In this document: positions 51,125 through 61,836 of the stretch, in pieces
Position numbering within the stretch: the first letter of the stretch is position 1
Layout of the letters: each line of letters starts with the position of its first letter
Assembly: GCF_030412265.1 (NCBI RefSeq)
Contig: NZ_JAUHLN010000001.1
Location: 1,178,001-1,242,000, forward strand
DNA length: 64,000 nucleotides
Source: Fictibacillus terranigra
GTDB taxonomy: Bacteria; Bacillota; Bacilli; Bacillales; Fictibacillaceae
Reading direction: 5' to 3'
Position numbers and translations under genes: made by a program
Notes under the pieces: generated by a model
Told to the model about the DNA's origin: nothing
The model's input: the letters and a program-made list of their open reading frames with translations, nothing else
The model's database searches: none

Positions 51125-54100
51125 ATGACATTTGTTCCGTTGCATATACATACAGAGTACAGTTTGCTTGAGAGCTCTTGCAGGCTAAGGCCTCTTATTC
51201 ATCGGGCAAAAGAACTCGGATACCCAGCTCTTGCCATCACGGACAAGCTCAACATGTACGGAGTGATCCCCTTTTATAAGGAATGCTTGAAAGAAGGCAT
51301 TAAGCCCATTATCGGGCTCGAGGTGAATCTTTTGCTTGGTCCGGTGTTTGACAAACGCCAAAAACCGGAGATTGGAAAGCTTCTTCTATATGCCAGAAAT
51401 AATGAAGGCTATCAGAACTTATTGAAAATCAGCACAAAACTCATGCAGGAGCCTACTGCGATGCCTTCTTTGCAAAAAGATGTAATGAAGAGCTATGCAG
51501 CCGGACTTCTTGTTATTTCTGCGGGTCCTGAAGGAGAAATCCAGCAGTTTCTCTCAAGAGGTGAAGATGATCGGGCGAAAGAGGCTTGCAGGCTATATAA
51601 AAGCTGGTTCGGCCCTCATTTTTATTTTGGGGTAGAGGACCATGGAACAGGTAAAGAAAAAACGATCAACCTCGAGGTGGAACAATTATCAAAAGAAGAG
51701 AATATAACGCTCGCTGCCACCCATGAGACGTACTACATTCATCCTGATGAAGCGGAATCACACGAAGTGCTGCTCTGTATAAAGAACGGCCAGAAGCTCA
51801 ATGATCCAGACAGGGAAGTTCTGCCGACGGAGGAGTACTACCTGACCTCCCCAGAAGAAATGAATCAGCGTTTTTATCACCTGACCGGTGCCATTGAAGC
51901 CACTGGGAAGATCGCGGCGGAGTGCAATGTTCAATTGGCGTTCAACCAGCAGCTCATACCAGAGTTTCCTCTTCCAGCAGGTGTTGATTCTTCAACCTAT
52001 CTAAGGAAGCTTTGTTTAAAGGGAGCGGATTCACGATACGGTGAACCGGATGAAAAAGTACATAATAGGCTCGAATATGAGCTGGATATCATCCACAGAA
52101 TGAGGTTCGATGATTATTTTTTGATCGTGTGGGACTTTATGAAATTTGCACATGAGTCAGGAATGATTACCGGCCCAGGGAGGGGATCGGCCGCGGGATC
52201 TCTCGTAGCCTATGTACTGCAAATTACAGATGTTGACCCAATCAAGCATGATCTTCTGTTTGAACGTTTTTTAAATCCAGAACGGGTGACGATGCCAGAT
52301 ATTGATATTGACTTTCCGGATATAAGAAGAGATGAAGTGCTTCAATATGTTAAAGGGAAGTACGGGGATGAACGGGTGGCACAGATCATTACATTTGGAA
52401 CGCTCGCGGCTAAAGCTGCGATTCGTGATACCGCTCGAGTTCTGAATCTGCCGGGAAACCTTATAGATTCTGTATCCAAACAAATCCCTTCCCGTCCTGG
52501 CATGACGCTCAGTAAGGCAGCAGAAGAGTCATTCGGTCTGCAGAGGCTGATCAAAGAATCACCTCGGGTCCAAAAGCTTCTTGAAGTTGCAGGAACATTG
52601 GAAGGCCTCCCGCGGCATGCTTCAACACATGCGGCCGGCGTGATTATAAGCGGACGCCCGTTAACGGATTACGCACCGCTTCAGGCTGGAAACGAGGGAA
52701 TTCCACTGACCCAGTTCAGCATGGAATGGCTGGAAGAGATCGGGCTGTTAAAAATGGATTTCCTTGGTCTGAGAAACCTGACGCTGCTGGAGGAGATCTG
52801 CTCGCTTGTGAAGAGGGGGACTGGAAGAACTATAAACCTAAGCGAAATCCCTTTTAATGATGAGGATACCTTTGAAATGCTGAGCAGAGGAGATACGACC
52901 GGCATATTTCAGCTGGAATCCGATGGGATGAGAAGGGTGCTCCAGCAATTGCAGCCGACGGAATTTGAAGACATCGTTGCTGTCAATGCACTCTATCGGC
53001 CCGGCCCGATGCAGAACATCCCGGATTATATAGCGGGAAAACATAAGCAGCGCAGAGTAGAGTACCGCCATCCCGACCTCAAACCCATCCTGAAATCCAC
53101 TTATGGCGTCATCGTCTATCAGGAACAGATTATGAAAATTGCATCAGAGATGGCTGGCTTTTCTCTAGGAGAAGCGGATCTTCTACGGCGTGCGGTCAGT
53201 AAAAAGAAGAGGGATGTGCTCGATCGGGAGCGTGAGCACTTTGTGCGCGGCTGCTTGAAAAAAGGACATGATGAGCAAACCGCAAACGGTCTCTATGACT
53301 TGATCGTGAGGTTTGCTGATTACGGATTTAATAGAAGCCATGCTGCAGCGTACAGTATCATTGCGTATCAGCTTGCTTATCTAAAAGCCAATTATCCTCT
53401 GTACTTTATGGCTGCTCTGCTGTCCAGTGTGACAGGCAGCCCGGAGAAGATCGAACAATACATTAAAGAGTGTGCTGAGAAAAACATTATCGTAAAGCCT
53501 CCTTCAATTATTAGCAGTTTTCTCCATTTTACTGTTGAAGGAGATTGTGTTAGATTTGGTCTGTTGTGCATAAAAAATGCGGGTTATCAAGCCATCAAGC
53601 ACATTATTGCTGCAAGAGAGCAGCGTCCGTATCAAGATCTGTTTGATGTTTGTGCTAATGCTTCTGCCAAAGCAGTTAACAAGCGAACGCTGGAATCCTT
53701 GATCTTCGCTGGAGCGCTGGACGACTTTGGCCAGGACAGAGCTTGTCTCCTCGCCACTCTGGACCGCGCGATGGAATATGGGCACAAGGTGCAGGCTTAC
53801 CGTGAAGAAAACCAATTTCAGCTGTTTGAAGAAAAGGACAGCTTGAGGAAGCCGGAGTATGTGGAAGTGCCTCCTTTTAAAGAGGCAGAACGTTTGAAGT
53901 TTGAACAAGAGGCGCTCGGTTTTTATTTGTCCGGCCATCCGCTGAAAAAATTCCAGTCTGTACTCGACAGTTTTGATGCTGTTACAATCGGTCAGGCAAT
54001 TCAACAAAGCGCCAGATCTGCTGTGCGTTTAGGCATCATGGTCACGAAAGCGAGAACCATCAAGACGAAAAAAGGAGAGCTCATGGCTTTCTTATCTGGA

Positions 54101-54517
54101 AGCGATGAGTCTGGGGAAATAGAGTTTGTTGCCTTTCCAAAGGCTTACAAAGCCTATCATGAACTTCTGCAGAAGGGGCAATTTTTACTGGTAGAAGGAA
54201 CGATTGAGGAGAAAGACGGAGCCAGACAGGTACTGCTCAATAAAGCAGGCGAGCTCACATCGCTGAGCCATCGGGAAGAGGTTCAAGTACGAAAGCAAGT
54301 TCTCTATCTTAAAATACAGGAGAACCTGTCTTCCTCCCGTTTGAACCATCTCAAAGATCTGCTGGGATCAAGCAATGGAAATGCCGAGGTTATTCTTTAT
54401 TATGAACAGGACAGGAAAAGTGTAAAGCTGTCCCAATTGATCGCCCCGACCGCTGGCCTTCTCGCGAAAATTAAAGAGCTCATAGGGGCAGATAACGTGG
54501 TTCTGAAAGGGAAGTAA
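51125..54517 (+). CDS. dnaE: DNA polymerase III subunit alpha DnaE
   Basis: Second essential replicative polymerase of low-GC Gram-positives, extending RNA primers before hand-off to PolC. The 1130-residue C-family polymerase has a PHP domain (about 1-270; HIHTEYSLLESSCR at the start), a palm with catalytic PDIDIDF (391-397) and GRGSAAGSLVAY (about 352-363), and a tandem helix-hairpin-helix region (about 830-900). An OB-fold sits near 960-1040. ATG 51125 follows AGGAAGTG; the frame extension to 51107 is ignored. No terminator follows before the ytsJ promoter. Confidence 0.96.
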   Translation: MTFVPLHIHTEYSLLESSCRLRPLIHRAKELGYPALAITDKLNMYGVIPFYKECLKEGIKPIIGLEVNLLLGPVFDKRQKPEIGKLLLYARNNEGYQNLLKISTKLMQEPTAMPSLQKDVMKSYAAGLLVISAGPEGEIQQFLSRGEDDRAKEACRLYKSWFGPHFYFGVEDHGTGKEKTINLEVEQLSKEENITLAATHETYYIHPDEAESHEVLLCIKNGQKLNDPDREVLPTEEYYLTSPEEMNQRFYHLTGAIEATGKIAAECNVQLAFNQQLIPEFPLPAGVDSSTYLRKLCLKGADSRYGEPDEKVHNRLEYELDIIHRMRFDDYFLIVWDFMKFAHESGMITGPGRGSAAGSLVAYVLQITDVDPIKHDLLFERFLNPERVTMPDIDIDFPDIRRDEVLQYVKGKYGDERVAQIITFGTLAAKAAIRDTARVLNLPGNLIDSVSKQIPSRPGMTLSKAAEESFGLQRLIKESPRVQKLLEVAGTLEGLPRHASTHAAGVIISGRPLTDYAPLQAGNEGIPLTQFSMEWLEEIGLLKMDFLGLRNLTLLEEICSLVKRGTGRTINLSEIPFNDEDTFEMLSRGDTTGIFQLESDGMRRVLQQLQPTEFEDIVAVNALYRPGPMQNIPDYIAGKHKQRRVEYRHPDLKPILKSTYGVIVYQEQIMKIASEMAGFSLGEADLLRRAVSKKKRDVLDREREHFVRGCLKKGHDEQTANGLYDLIVRFADYGFNRSHAAAYSIIAYQLAYLKANYPLYFMAALLSSVTGSPEKIEQYIKECAEKNIIVKPPSIISSFLHFTVEGDCVRFGLLCIKNAGYQAIKHIIAAREQRPYQDLFDVCANASAKAVNKRTLESLIFAGALDDFGQDRACLLATLDRAMEYGHKVQAYREENQFQLFEEKDSLRKPEYVEVPPFKEAERLKFEQEALGFYLSGHPLKKFQSVLDSFDAVTIGQAIQQSARSAVRLGIMVTKARTIKTKKGELMAFLSGSDESGEIEFVAFPKAYKAYHELLQKGQFLLVEGTIEEKDGARQVLLNKAGELTSLSHREEVQVRKQVLYLKIQENLSSSRLNHLKDLLGSSNGNAEVILYYEQDRKSVKLSQLIAPTAGLLAKIKELIGADNVVLKGK

Positions 54518-54521
54518 TGTC

Positions 54522-54549
54522 TTTACAGCTTGCATGCATCTGTTATAAT
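54522..54549 (+). promoter_or_regulatory. Sigma-A promoter of ytsJ
   Basis: TTTACA (54522-54527), a 16-base spacer and TATAAT (54544-54549), beginning five bases after the dnaE stop. A leader of about 130 bases follows. Confidence 0.8.
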
Positions 54550-54567
54550 AAATAAGTCATAAGTCAA

Positions 54568-54584
54568 TGGTGGTCTGACCACCA
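54568..54584. promoter_or_regulatory. FadR-type operator downstream of the ytsJ promoter
   Basis: TGGTGGTCTGACCACCA is a perfect 8-1-8 palindrome. Its core TGGTC-N-GACCA equals the core of the E. coli FadR operator (AACTGGTCNGACCAGTT). It lies about 12 bases past the predicted transcription start, a position suited to repression. A FadR-subfamily GntR regulator is encoded just after ytsJ. Confidence 0.7.
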
Positions 54585-54689
54585 AGCAGATTGTATCATT
54601 ATTGCAAGAGCACAGCATTGCCAGTGTTGGACATTGCTTCACCCAACCCTTTGATATTACTTAATTTAATAAAATTAGGAGATGAAATG

Positions 54690-55928
54690 ATGTCTATTTT
54701 ACGAGAAGAAGCCCTGCATATGCACAGAGTGAACAAAGGAAAGCTGGAATCGACTCCTAAAGTTCCTGTCAGAAATGCGAAGGATTTGAGTCTAGCTTAC
54801 TCTCCGGGAGTGGCAGAGCCGTGCAAAGATATCTATGATGACAAGTCCAAGGTCTATGAATATACGATGAAGGGCAATACTGTTGCTGTAGTTTCCGATG
54901 GTACTGCAGTTCTTGGGCTAGGAAATATCGGCCCGGAAGCCGCGTTGCCGGTAATGGAAGGGAAGGCTGTTCTTTTTAAAAGTTTTGCAGGCGTTGATGC
55001 GTTTCCTATTTGTCTGAACACAACCGACGTGGATAAGATAGTTGAGACAGTTAAGCTTCTTGAGCCAACATTCGGAGGTGTGAATCTTGAGGATATCGCA
55101 GCCCCTAATTGCTTCCTTGTTGAAGAACGCCTGAAAAAAGAAACCAATATTCCAATCTTCCATGATGATCAGCATGGTACAGCGATTGTGACGCTGGCAG
55201 GCCTCGTTAACGCATTGAAACTTACAAAACGTACGATGTCCGAAATCAAAGTGGTTGTTAATGGCGCGGGCGCAGCTGGGATTGCTATCATCAAACTGCT
55301 GGACCGTTTCGGTGTAAAAGACATCGTGATGTGTGATACTAAGGGTGCGATCTACGAAGGCCGTCCGTTTGGTATGAACAGCGTGAAAAGCGAGGTTGCC
55401 AAGTTTACGAACCGTTCGAAAAAAGAAGGCTCCCTGAAAGAGGTAATCGCCGGAACTGATCTATTCATCGGTGTATCCGTAGAAGGGGCATTAACGGAAG
55501 AGATGATCCGTTCGATGAGCGAGAATCCGATTATTTTTGCAATGGCTAACCCAAATCCTGAAATTATGCCGCAAAATGCCAGAGAAGCAGGCGCGATGGT
55601 CATTGGGACAGGCCGTTCAGATTTTCCTAACCAGGTAAATAACGTACTTGCCTTCCCGGGGATTTTCCGCGGTGCTCTTGATGTAAGGGCAACACACATT
55701 AACGAAGAGATGAAAATCGCTGCGGTTAACGCGATTGCTAATCTTGTTGCCGAAAGTGAATTAAATCCGGATTATGTGATTCCGGCTCCATTTGATCCTC
55801 GTGTGGCACCTGCTGTGGCAGCTGCGGTTGCGAAAGCAGCTATGGAAACAGGAGTTGCGAGAATTAAAGTGGATCCTGAGAAAATCGCTGAAAAAACGAT
55901 GCGGCTTTCATTGATTGGAAAAGAATAA
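54690..55928 (+). CDS. ytsJ: NADP-dependent malic enzyme YtsJ
   Basis: Decarboxylates malate to pyruvate. B. subtilis YtsJ is the main NADP-linked form and supports malate growth and NADPH supply. 412 residues: N-terminal SLAYSPGVAEPC (about 30-41), TDGTAVLGLGNIG-type SDGTAVLGLGNIG (about 70-82), FHDDQHGTA (about 155-163) and the Rossmann NGAGAAGIA (about 191-199). Of two adjacent ATGs, 54690 has better spacing to AGGAG. A FadR-type operator lies in its leader, and a GntR gene follows 25 bases after it. Confidence 0.94.
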   Translation: MSILREEALHMHRVNKGKLESTPKVPVRNAKDLSLAYSPGVAEPCKDIYDDKSKVYEYTMKGNTVAVVSDGTAVLGLGNIGPEAALPVMEGKAVLFKSFAGVDAFPICLNTTDVDKIVETVKLLEPTFGGVNLEDIAAPNCFLVEERLKKETNIPIFHDDQHGTAIVTLAGLVNALKLTKRTMSEIKVVVNGAGAAGIAIIKLLDRFGVKDIVMCDTKGAIYEGRPFGMNSVKSEVAKFTNRSKKEGSLKEVIAGTDLFIGVSVEGALTEEMIRSMSENPIIFAMANPNPEIMPQNAREAGAMVIGTGRSDFPNQVNNVLAFPGIFRGALDVRATHINEEMKIAAVNAIANLVAESELNPDYVIPAPFDPRVAPAVAAAVAKAAMETGVARIKVDPEKIAEKTMRLSLIGKE

Positions 55929-55953
55929 TAGGTTCTCAAGGGAGGCAGGACAG

Positions 55954-56583
55954 TTGTCAGGCACATCTGAAAAAGTCTATGTTGAGATCTTAAAAAAGAT
56001 TAAAACAATTATAGAAGAAGACAATCTTCAGGCCGGTGACAAGCTCCCATCAGAACGTGAACTCACGGACCGTCTGCATGTTGGACGGTCTTCCGTAAGA
56101 GAAGCGCTCCGGTCACTGGAGCTTCTTGGACTGATTGAAACCAGACGGGGAGAGGGTACGTTCATCAAACCTGCTACTGGGCACCGGCTTGTTGAGGTGC
56201 TTGCTTCATTCATTTTGCATGACAAAAAAGCGAAGCAGAACCTTTTGGAGACAAAATCCATCATTCTCCGTGACTGCATTGAACTTGCGGTAAAACGGAT
56301 AAAAGATAAGGATGTTGAGTTCTTAAATGTCCTGCTTCAACAAATGCATGAAGAAGATGATTCAGGTCAGCTTCAGAAGCTCTCCTATCAGTTTAAGGAT
56401 GCTGTTATTCGATTGTGCGATAATCATTTGCTGTACAGGCTATGGATTGAACTGTCCGGTTATGGTTCATCGCTTCACGGGAAAACGTTTATTCCTGACC
56501 CAGGGGACTGCTCGCAAATTATGGAGCATTTAAAAAACGGGGACAGCATGAAAGTTATTCAGCTAATGTCTCGTGAACTGTGA
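55954..56583 (+). CDS. FadR-subfamily GntR transcriptional regulator
   Basis: The 209-residue regulator has an N-terminal winged helix (about 8-75; SERELTDRLHVGRSSVREALR around 39-59, then GLIETRRGEGTFI) and a C-terminal all-helical FCD domain (about 95-205) that normally binds a carboxylate ligand and metal. The start is TTG 55954 with GGGAGG eight bases upstream; a start at 55915 would overlap ytsJ. It sits between ytsJ and accD on the same strand, which I do not recall for B. subtilis. It likely controls ytsJ (and possibly itself and accDA) through the operator at 54568-54584. Ligand unknown; malate, malonate-type or acyl-CoA are guesses. Confidence 0.88.
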   Translation: MSGTSEKVYVEILKKIKTIIEEDNLQAGDKLPSERELTDRLHVGRSSVREALRSLELLGLIETRRGEGTFIKPATGHRLVEVLASFILHDKKAKQNLLETKSIILRDCIELAVKRIKDKDVEFLNVLLQQMHEEDDSGQLQKLSYQFKDAVIRLCDNHLLYRLWIELSGYGSSLHGKTFIPDPGDCSQIMEHLKNGDSMKVIQLMSREL

Positions 56584-56613
56584 CATTAATTTTATAGTAT
56601 GGGTGGTGTAATT

Positions 56614-57468
56614 TTGTTAAAAGATTTTTTCGCCAAGAAGAAGAAATATGCCACGATTCCAACCGAAAGAATGAAACAGGATGTACCTGAGGGGCTCATG
56701 ACTAAATGTCCTGAGTGCAAACACATCATGTACACAAAAGAGCTGAAGAAGAATCTGCTCGTATGCCAGTCATGCAGCTATCATTATCCAATGTCGTCGT
56801 ATGAGAGAATTGGAAGCCTTATAGATGAAGGCAGTTTTACAGAATATGATCAGGATATGATATCAGAAAACCCGCTTGAATTTCCGGGGTATCTCGAAAA
56901 ATTAGACAGCGACAGAAAAAAAACAAGGATCAACGAAGCGGTTGTTACCGGTGATGGCACCATAAACAGCCACCCGGTCGTTATCGCTGTCATGGATTCA
57001 CGCTTCAGGATGGGCAGCATGGGCTCGGTCGTTGGAGAAAAAATTACAAGAGCGATCGAAAAAGCCATCGAAAAAGAGACGCCATTTCTTATTTTTACTG
57101 CTTCTGGCGGAGCACGAATGCAGGAAGGAATACTCAGCTTAATGCAGATGGCAAAAACAAGTGTGGCACTTAAAAAGCTGAGCGACCGCGGGCTGTTATT
57201 CATTTCGGTGATGACGCACCCTACAACCGGCGGCGTTTCTGCAAGCTTTGCATCGGTTGGAGATTTTAATTTTGCAGAGCCAAGAGCCTTGATCGGCTTT
57301 GCCGGACGCAGGGTAATTGAGCAGACGATCCGTGAAGATCTGCCTGAAGATTTTCAGACGTCGGAGTTTTTGCTTAAGCATGGTCAGCTTGATAAAGTCA
57401 TTCCAAGAGACGAAATGAAAGAAACATTAACTACGGTATTAAAAATACATTCGGGAAGGAGGGAATAG
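56614..57468 (+). CDS. accD: Acetyl-CoA carboxylase carboxyltransferase subunit beta
   Basis: With AccA transfers CO2 from carboxybiotin to acetyl-CoA, making malonyl-CoA. 284 residues: a four-Cys zinc ribbon (CPEC ... CQSC, about residues 30-52) and a crotonase-like core with [10 protein letters not shown] (about 161-170) and [10 protein letters not shown] (about 206-215). TTG 56614 is favoured: it gives the family start [13 protein letters not shown] and follows GGTGGTG. An ATG at 56599 in frame lacks such support. It is two bases upstream of accA. Confidence 0.94.
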   Translation: MLKDFFAKKKKYATIPTERMKQDVPEGLMTKCPECKHIMYTKELKKNLLVCQSCSYHYPMSSYERIGSLIDEGSFTEYDQDMISENPLEFPGYLEKLDSDRKKTRINEAVVTGDGTINSHPVVIAVMDSRFRMGSMGSVVGEKITRAIEKAIEKETPFLIFTASGGARMQEGILSLMQMAKTSVALKKLSDRGLLFISVMTHPTTGGVSASFASVGDFNFAEPRALIGFAGRRVIEQTIREDLPEDFQTSEFLLKHGQLDKVIPRDEMKETLTTVLKIHSGRRE

Positions 57469-57470
57469 AC

Positions 57471-58448
57471 ATGGTCGGTGAATTAGAGTTTGAACGTCCG
57501 ATTACGGAGCTTAAAAAGAAGATTGCTGAGTTAGAGTCATTCATGCAGGAAAAGGGAATTGATTTAACAGACGAGATCCGTTCTTTGGAAGAACGGCTGA
57601 GTGCACTTCAAAATGATACGTATGAGAATATGACTCCTTGGGACCGTGTTCTTGTTGCCCGCCATCCCGAGCGTCCTACAACGCTTGACTACATTCCTTA
57701 CTTGTTTACAGACTTTATAGAACTTCATGGAGACCGTCTTTTTGGAGAAGACCAAGCGATAGTAGGCGGTATTGGAATGTTCCATGGCCAGCCGGTAACT
57801 GTCATCGGCCAGCAGCGGGGAAGAGACACAAAAGAAAACATCCGCAGAAACTTTGGGATGCCTCATCCAGAAGGTTACCGCAAAGCTCTTCGATTGATGA
57901 AACAGGCTGAAAAGTTTTCCCGCCCGATCATCTGCCTTCTTGATACAAAAGGAGCATTTCCCGGGAAGTCAGCGGAAGAACGCGGTCAGAGCGAAGCTAT
58001 CGCAAGGAACCTTGTGGAGATGGCAGGGCTAACAGTACCGGTTATCTGTATTATTATCGGTGAAGGAGCCAGCGGCGGCGCCCTTGCTTTAGGAGTGGGA
58101 AACCATGTTCACATGCTGGAAAACTCCTGGTACTCGGTTATATCTCCGGAAGGTGCTGCTTCTATCCTTTGGAAAGATTCCACAAAAGCGAAACTAGCTG
58201 CAGAATCAATGAAAATTACAGCTCCGGATTTAAAAGAGCTCGGAGTAATCGATGAAGTCATCGAAGAAGTGAAAGGCGGCGCCCATCATGATGCCGCTGA
58301 ACAATCAAGGCGCATAGACGCGTGTTTACAGGAATCCCTGGCCCAGCTCGAAAAAATGTCAGAACAGGAGCTTGTTGAACAGCGATATGAAAAGTACAAA
58401 AAAATGGGACAATTTACGTTTGTAAACGGTTCCATTGCGATGAATTAA
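57471..58448 (+). CDS. accA: Acetyl-CoA carboxylase carboxyltransferase subunit alpha
   Basis: Second half of the carboxyltransferase. 325 residues, the usual Bacillus length. An N-terminal helical region (about 1-50) is followed by the crotonase core with [14 protein letters not shown] (about 84-97), DTKGAFPG (about 158-165) and [10 protein letters not shown] (about 196-205). It follows accD by two bases with GGAGGG inside the accD end. Terminator after it separates the acc genes from pfkA. Confidence 0.96.
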   Translation: MVGELEFERPITELKKKIAELESFMQEKGIDLTDEIRSLEERLSALQNDTYENMTPWDRVLVARHPERPTTLDYIPYLFTDFIELHGDRLFGEDQAIVGGIGMFHGQPVTVIGQQRGRDTKENIRRNFGMPHPEGYRKALRLMKQAEKFSRPIICLLDTKGAFPGKSAEERGQSEAIARNLVEMAGLTVPVICIIIGEGASGGALALGVGNHVHMLENSWYSVISPEGAASILWKDSTKAKLAAESMKITAPDLKELGVIDEVIEEVKGGAHHDAAEQSRRIDACLQESLAQLEKMSEQELVEQRYEKYKKMGQFTFVNGSIAMN

Positions 58449-58450
58449 GG

Positions 58451-58487
58451 AATGTGCTTTCTCCCTAGTGAGAGAGCGCATTTTTTG
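58451..58487 (+). terminator. Terminator of accDA
   Basis: AATGTGCTTTCTC (58451-58463) with GAGAGAGCGCATT (58470-58482, two wobbles), then T6. Confidence 0.8.
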
Positions 58488-58502
58488 TCTTTTGTTGTCT
58501 AT

Positions 58503-58530
58503 TGTGCTGAAGTTTTGAACATGATATTTT
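58503..58530 (+). promoter_or_regulatory. Candidate promoter of pfkA-pyk
   Basis: TTGTGC (58503-58508), a 16-base spacer and TATTTT (58525-58530) preceded by TGA, an extended -10. Weak hexamers. Confidence 0.4.
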
Positions 58531-58540
58531 AATAAGATGA

Positions 58541-59524
<984 letters not shown>

Positions 59525-59571
59525 TTCAATCAATGCATGTTAGCGAAATGCAAAATACAGGAGGAAGACCC

Positions 59572-61323
59572 ATGCGTAAAACAAAAATAGTCTGTACGAT
59601 CGGACCTGCAAGTGAAAGTGTAGAAAAGTTGACACAGCTCATCGAAACAGGTATGAATGTAGCTCGTCTAAACTTTTCCCACGGAGATTTTGAAGAACAT
59701 GGAGCGCGTATCAAAAACATTCGAGAAGCAGCGGCCAAGCTTGGCAAGACTGTTGCGATACTTTTGGATACGAAAGGCCCTGAAATCCGTACACAAACAC
59801 TTGAAGGCGGCGTTGCAGAACTGCAAGCCGGGGAAGAGCTTATTATCTCGATGGAAGAAGTTATGGGAACAAGCAAGAAGATTTCTGTAACCTATCCAGG
59901 TCTTGTTGATGATGTGCACGTCGGATCTAAAATCCTGCTGGACGATGGCTTGATCGAGCTTGAAGTTACGAACTTTGGTTCCAAAGAAATCACAACAAAG
60001 ATTTTGAACAGCGGAACATTAAAGAACAAAAAAGGCGTAAACGTTCCGGGCGTAAGTGTAAAGCTTCCTGGAATCACAGATAAGGACGCGAAGGACATTA
60101 AGTTTGGGATTGAGCAGGGAATCGATTTCATCGCTGCTTCCTTTGTGCGCCGTGCAACGGATGTTCTTGAGATCCGTGAGATTCTTGAAAAACACAATGC
60201 ACAAAGCATCCAGATCATTCCTAAGATTGAAAACCAGGAAGGTGTCGAGAACATCGACGAAATCCTTGCGGTATCTGATGGCTTGATGGTAGCCCGCGGT
60301 GACTTAGGCGTTGAGATTCCCGCTGAGGAAGTGCCGCTTGTACAAAAAATGCTGATCAAAAAATGTAATGAACTTGGGAAGCCTGTCATCACAGCTACCC
60401 AAATGCTTGATTCCATGCAGCGCAACCCTCGTCCGACACGTGCGGAAGCGAGTGACGTGGCGAACGCCATCTTTGACGGTACGGATGCCATCATGCTTTC
60501 AGGTGAAACAGCTGCAGGAACGTATCCTGTTGAAGCGGTTCAAACGATGCACAAGATTGCAGAACGTGCAGAATCTGCTTTAGATTATCGTAACATCCTG
60601 TCTCAGCGAAGCAAGGAAAGCAAAACAACGATCACAGACGCTATTTCTCAATCGGTTTCCTTTACCGCGTTAAATCTTGAAGCGGATGCAGTCATCACTG
60701 CGACTGAACGAGGAATGACAGCACGGATGATCTCTAAATACCGCCCTAAAGCACCTCTCATTGCTGTAACAAGCCATGAAGACGTGATGAGAAAACTATC
60801 TCTTGTATGGGGAGTATATCCTGTAAAGGGCAAGAAAGCCGATACAACAGATGAAATGTTCCAAATCGCGATCGATTCTTCACTCGAGAGCAACTTGGTC
60901 GCACATGGAAACATCGTCGTAATTACGGCTGGAGTTCCTGTCGGTAAAACAGGTTCAACCAACCTTCTGAAAGTTCACGTGATCGGTGATGTTCTTGCAA
61001 AAGGGCAAGGGATTGGACAGCAATCAGCGACTGGTAAAGTGGTTGTTGCACGCAATGCAGAAGAAGCCACAAAAGTAAATGAAGGTGATATCCTTGTTAC
61101 GATCGGAACCGACCGTGAAATGATGTCAGCGATTGAAAAGGCAGCAGCCATCATTACTGAAGAGGGCGGATTAACTAGCCATGCTGCAGTGGTCGGCATC
61201 AGCTTGGGAAAACCGGTTATCGTGGGTCTTCAAGATGCTACAAAGCTTCTAAAAGACGGACAGGAAATCACGGTGGACGCTTCTAAAGGCGATATCTATG
61301 ACGGGCGCAAAAACGTTTTATAA
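59572..61323 (+). CDS. pyk: Pyruvate kinase
   Basis: Last step of glycolysis, PEP plus ADP to pyruvate and ATP. 583 residues: core domain with [14 protein letters not shown] at the start, the LNFSHGD motif, [10 protein letters not shown] and [10 protein letters not shown]. The Bacillus-specific C-terminal extension is a PEP-utiliser-like mobile domain with [14 protein letters not shown] (about 534-547), hence longer than the 470-residue E. coli type. An AGGAGG site precedes ATG 59572. Operon with pfkA. Confidence 0.97.
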   Translation: MRKTKIVCTIGPASESVEKLTQLIETGMNVARLNFSHGDFEEHGARIKNIREAAAKLGKTVAILLDTKGPEIRTQTLEGGVAELQAGEELIISMEEVMGTSKKISVTYPGLVDDVHVGSKILLDDGLIELEVTNFGSKEITTKILNSGTLKNKKGVNVPGVSVKLPGITDKDAKDIKFGIEQGIDFIAASFVRRATDVLEIREILEKHNAQSIQIIPKIENQEGVENIDEILAVSDGLMVARGDLGVEIPAEEVPLVQKMLIKKCNELGKPVITATQMLDSMQRNPRPTRAEASDVANAIFDGTDAIMLSGETAAGTYPVEAVQTMHKIAERAESALDYRNILSQRSKESKTTITDAISQSVSFTALNLEADAVITATERGMTARMISKYRPKAPLIAVTSHEDVMRKLSLVWGVYPVKGKKADTTDEMFQIAIDSSLESNLVAHGNIVVITAGVPVGKTGSTNLLKVHVIGDVLAKGQGIGQQSATGKVVVARNAEEATKVNEGDILVTIGTDREMMSAIEKAAAIITEEGGLTSHAAVVGISLGKPVIVGLQDATKLLKDGQEITVDASKGDIYDGRKNVL

Positions 61324-61334
61324 TCTATAATAAG

Positions 61335-61363
61335 AAGAGAAGGAGCTGATCCTTCTCTTTTTT
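61335..61363 (+). terminator. Terminator of pfkA-pyk
   Basis: AAGAGAAGGA (61335-61344) with TCCTTCTCTT (61350-61359), then T6. Confidence 0.88.
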
Positions 61364-61398
61364 CATCGATTAGAAACCTTACTAAAGGAGCAGTCTTT

Positions 61399-61794
61399 AT
61401 GTTCAGGATTTTGTTTGTATTGCTGCTTGTCGTACCAGCTGCAGAAATCGGATTATTGGTCTGGACGGGTAACCTGATCGGTCCGGTCCCTACCGTAGCA
61501 CTCATTATGTTTACCGGTCTGTTGGGCGCTTGGCTGGCCAAAAGAGAAGGTATGAACGCACTCAGAAATGCACAGGCCCAGCTGCAAAACGGCCAGGTGC
61601 CGGGGAATGTACTCATTGATGGAATCTGTATTCTGGCGGGGGGCGTGTTCTTGTTCACTCCAGGATTTATTTCCGATTTTGCCGGATTACTGCTGCTTTT
61701 TCCTCCGACACGTTCTGTAGCTAAAGTGCAGTTATTACGTTATTTTCAGCGGAAAATAAGATCCGGACAATATAATTTCTATTGGAAACGATAA
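61399..61794 (+). CDS. fxsA: FxsA family membrane protein (YtzA)
   Basis: Small integral membrane protein of 131 residues with three hydrophobic segments (about residues 2-22, 28-46 and 73-100). The FxsA-type motif PAAEIGLLVW is near the start. E. coli FxsA suppresses F-plasmid exclusion of phage T7; the role in Bacilli is unknown. AAAGGAGC precedes the ATG. Located after pyk as in B. subtilis, convergent with ytvI. Confidence 0.92.
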   Translation: MFRILFVLLLVVPAAEIGLLVWTGNLIGPVPTVALIMFTGLLGAWLAKREGMNALRNAQAQLQNGQVPGNVLIDGICILAGGVFLFTPGFISDFAGLLLLFPPTRSVAKVQLLRYFQRKIRSGQYNFYWKR

Positions 61795-61828
61795 AAACGA
61801 GCCTCCAGTTGGAGGCTCTCTCTTTATT
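61795..61828. terminator. Terminator between fxsA and ytvI
   Basis: GAGCCTCC (61799-61806) with GGAGGCTC (61811-61818). The minus strand has a clean TTTTT tail; the plus strand tail is CTCTCTTTATTT. Confidence 0.75.
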
Positions 61829-61836
61829 TGGAAATT

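Noticed and set aside
59892-60494. 200-codon minus-strand frame inside pyk
   Set aside because: Antisense to pyk, Ser/Arg-rich, no ribosome site.
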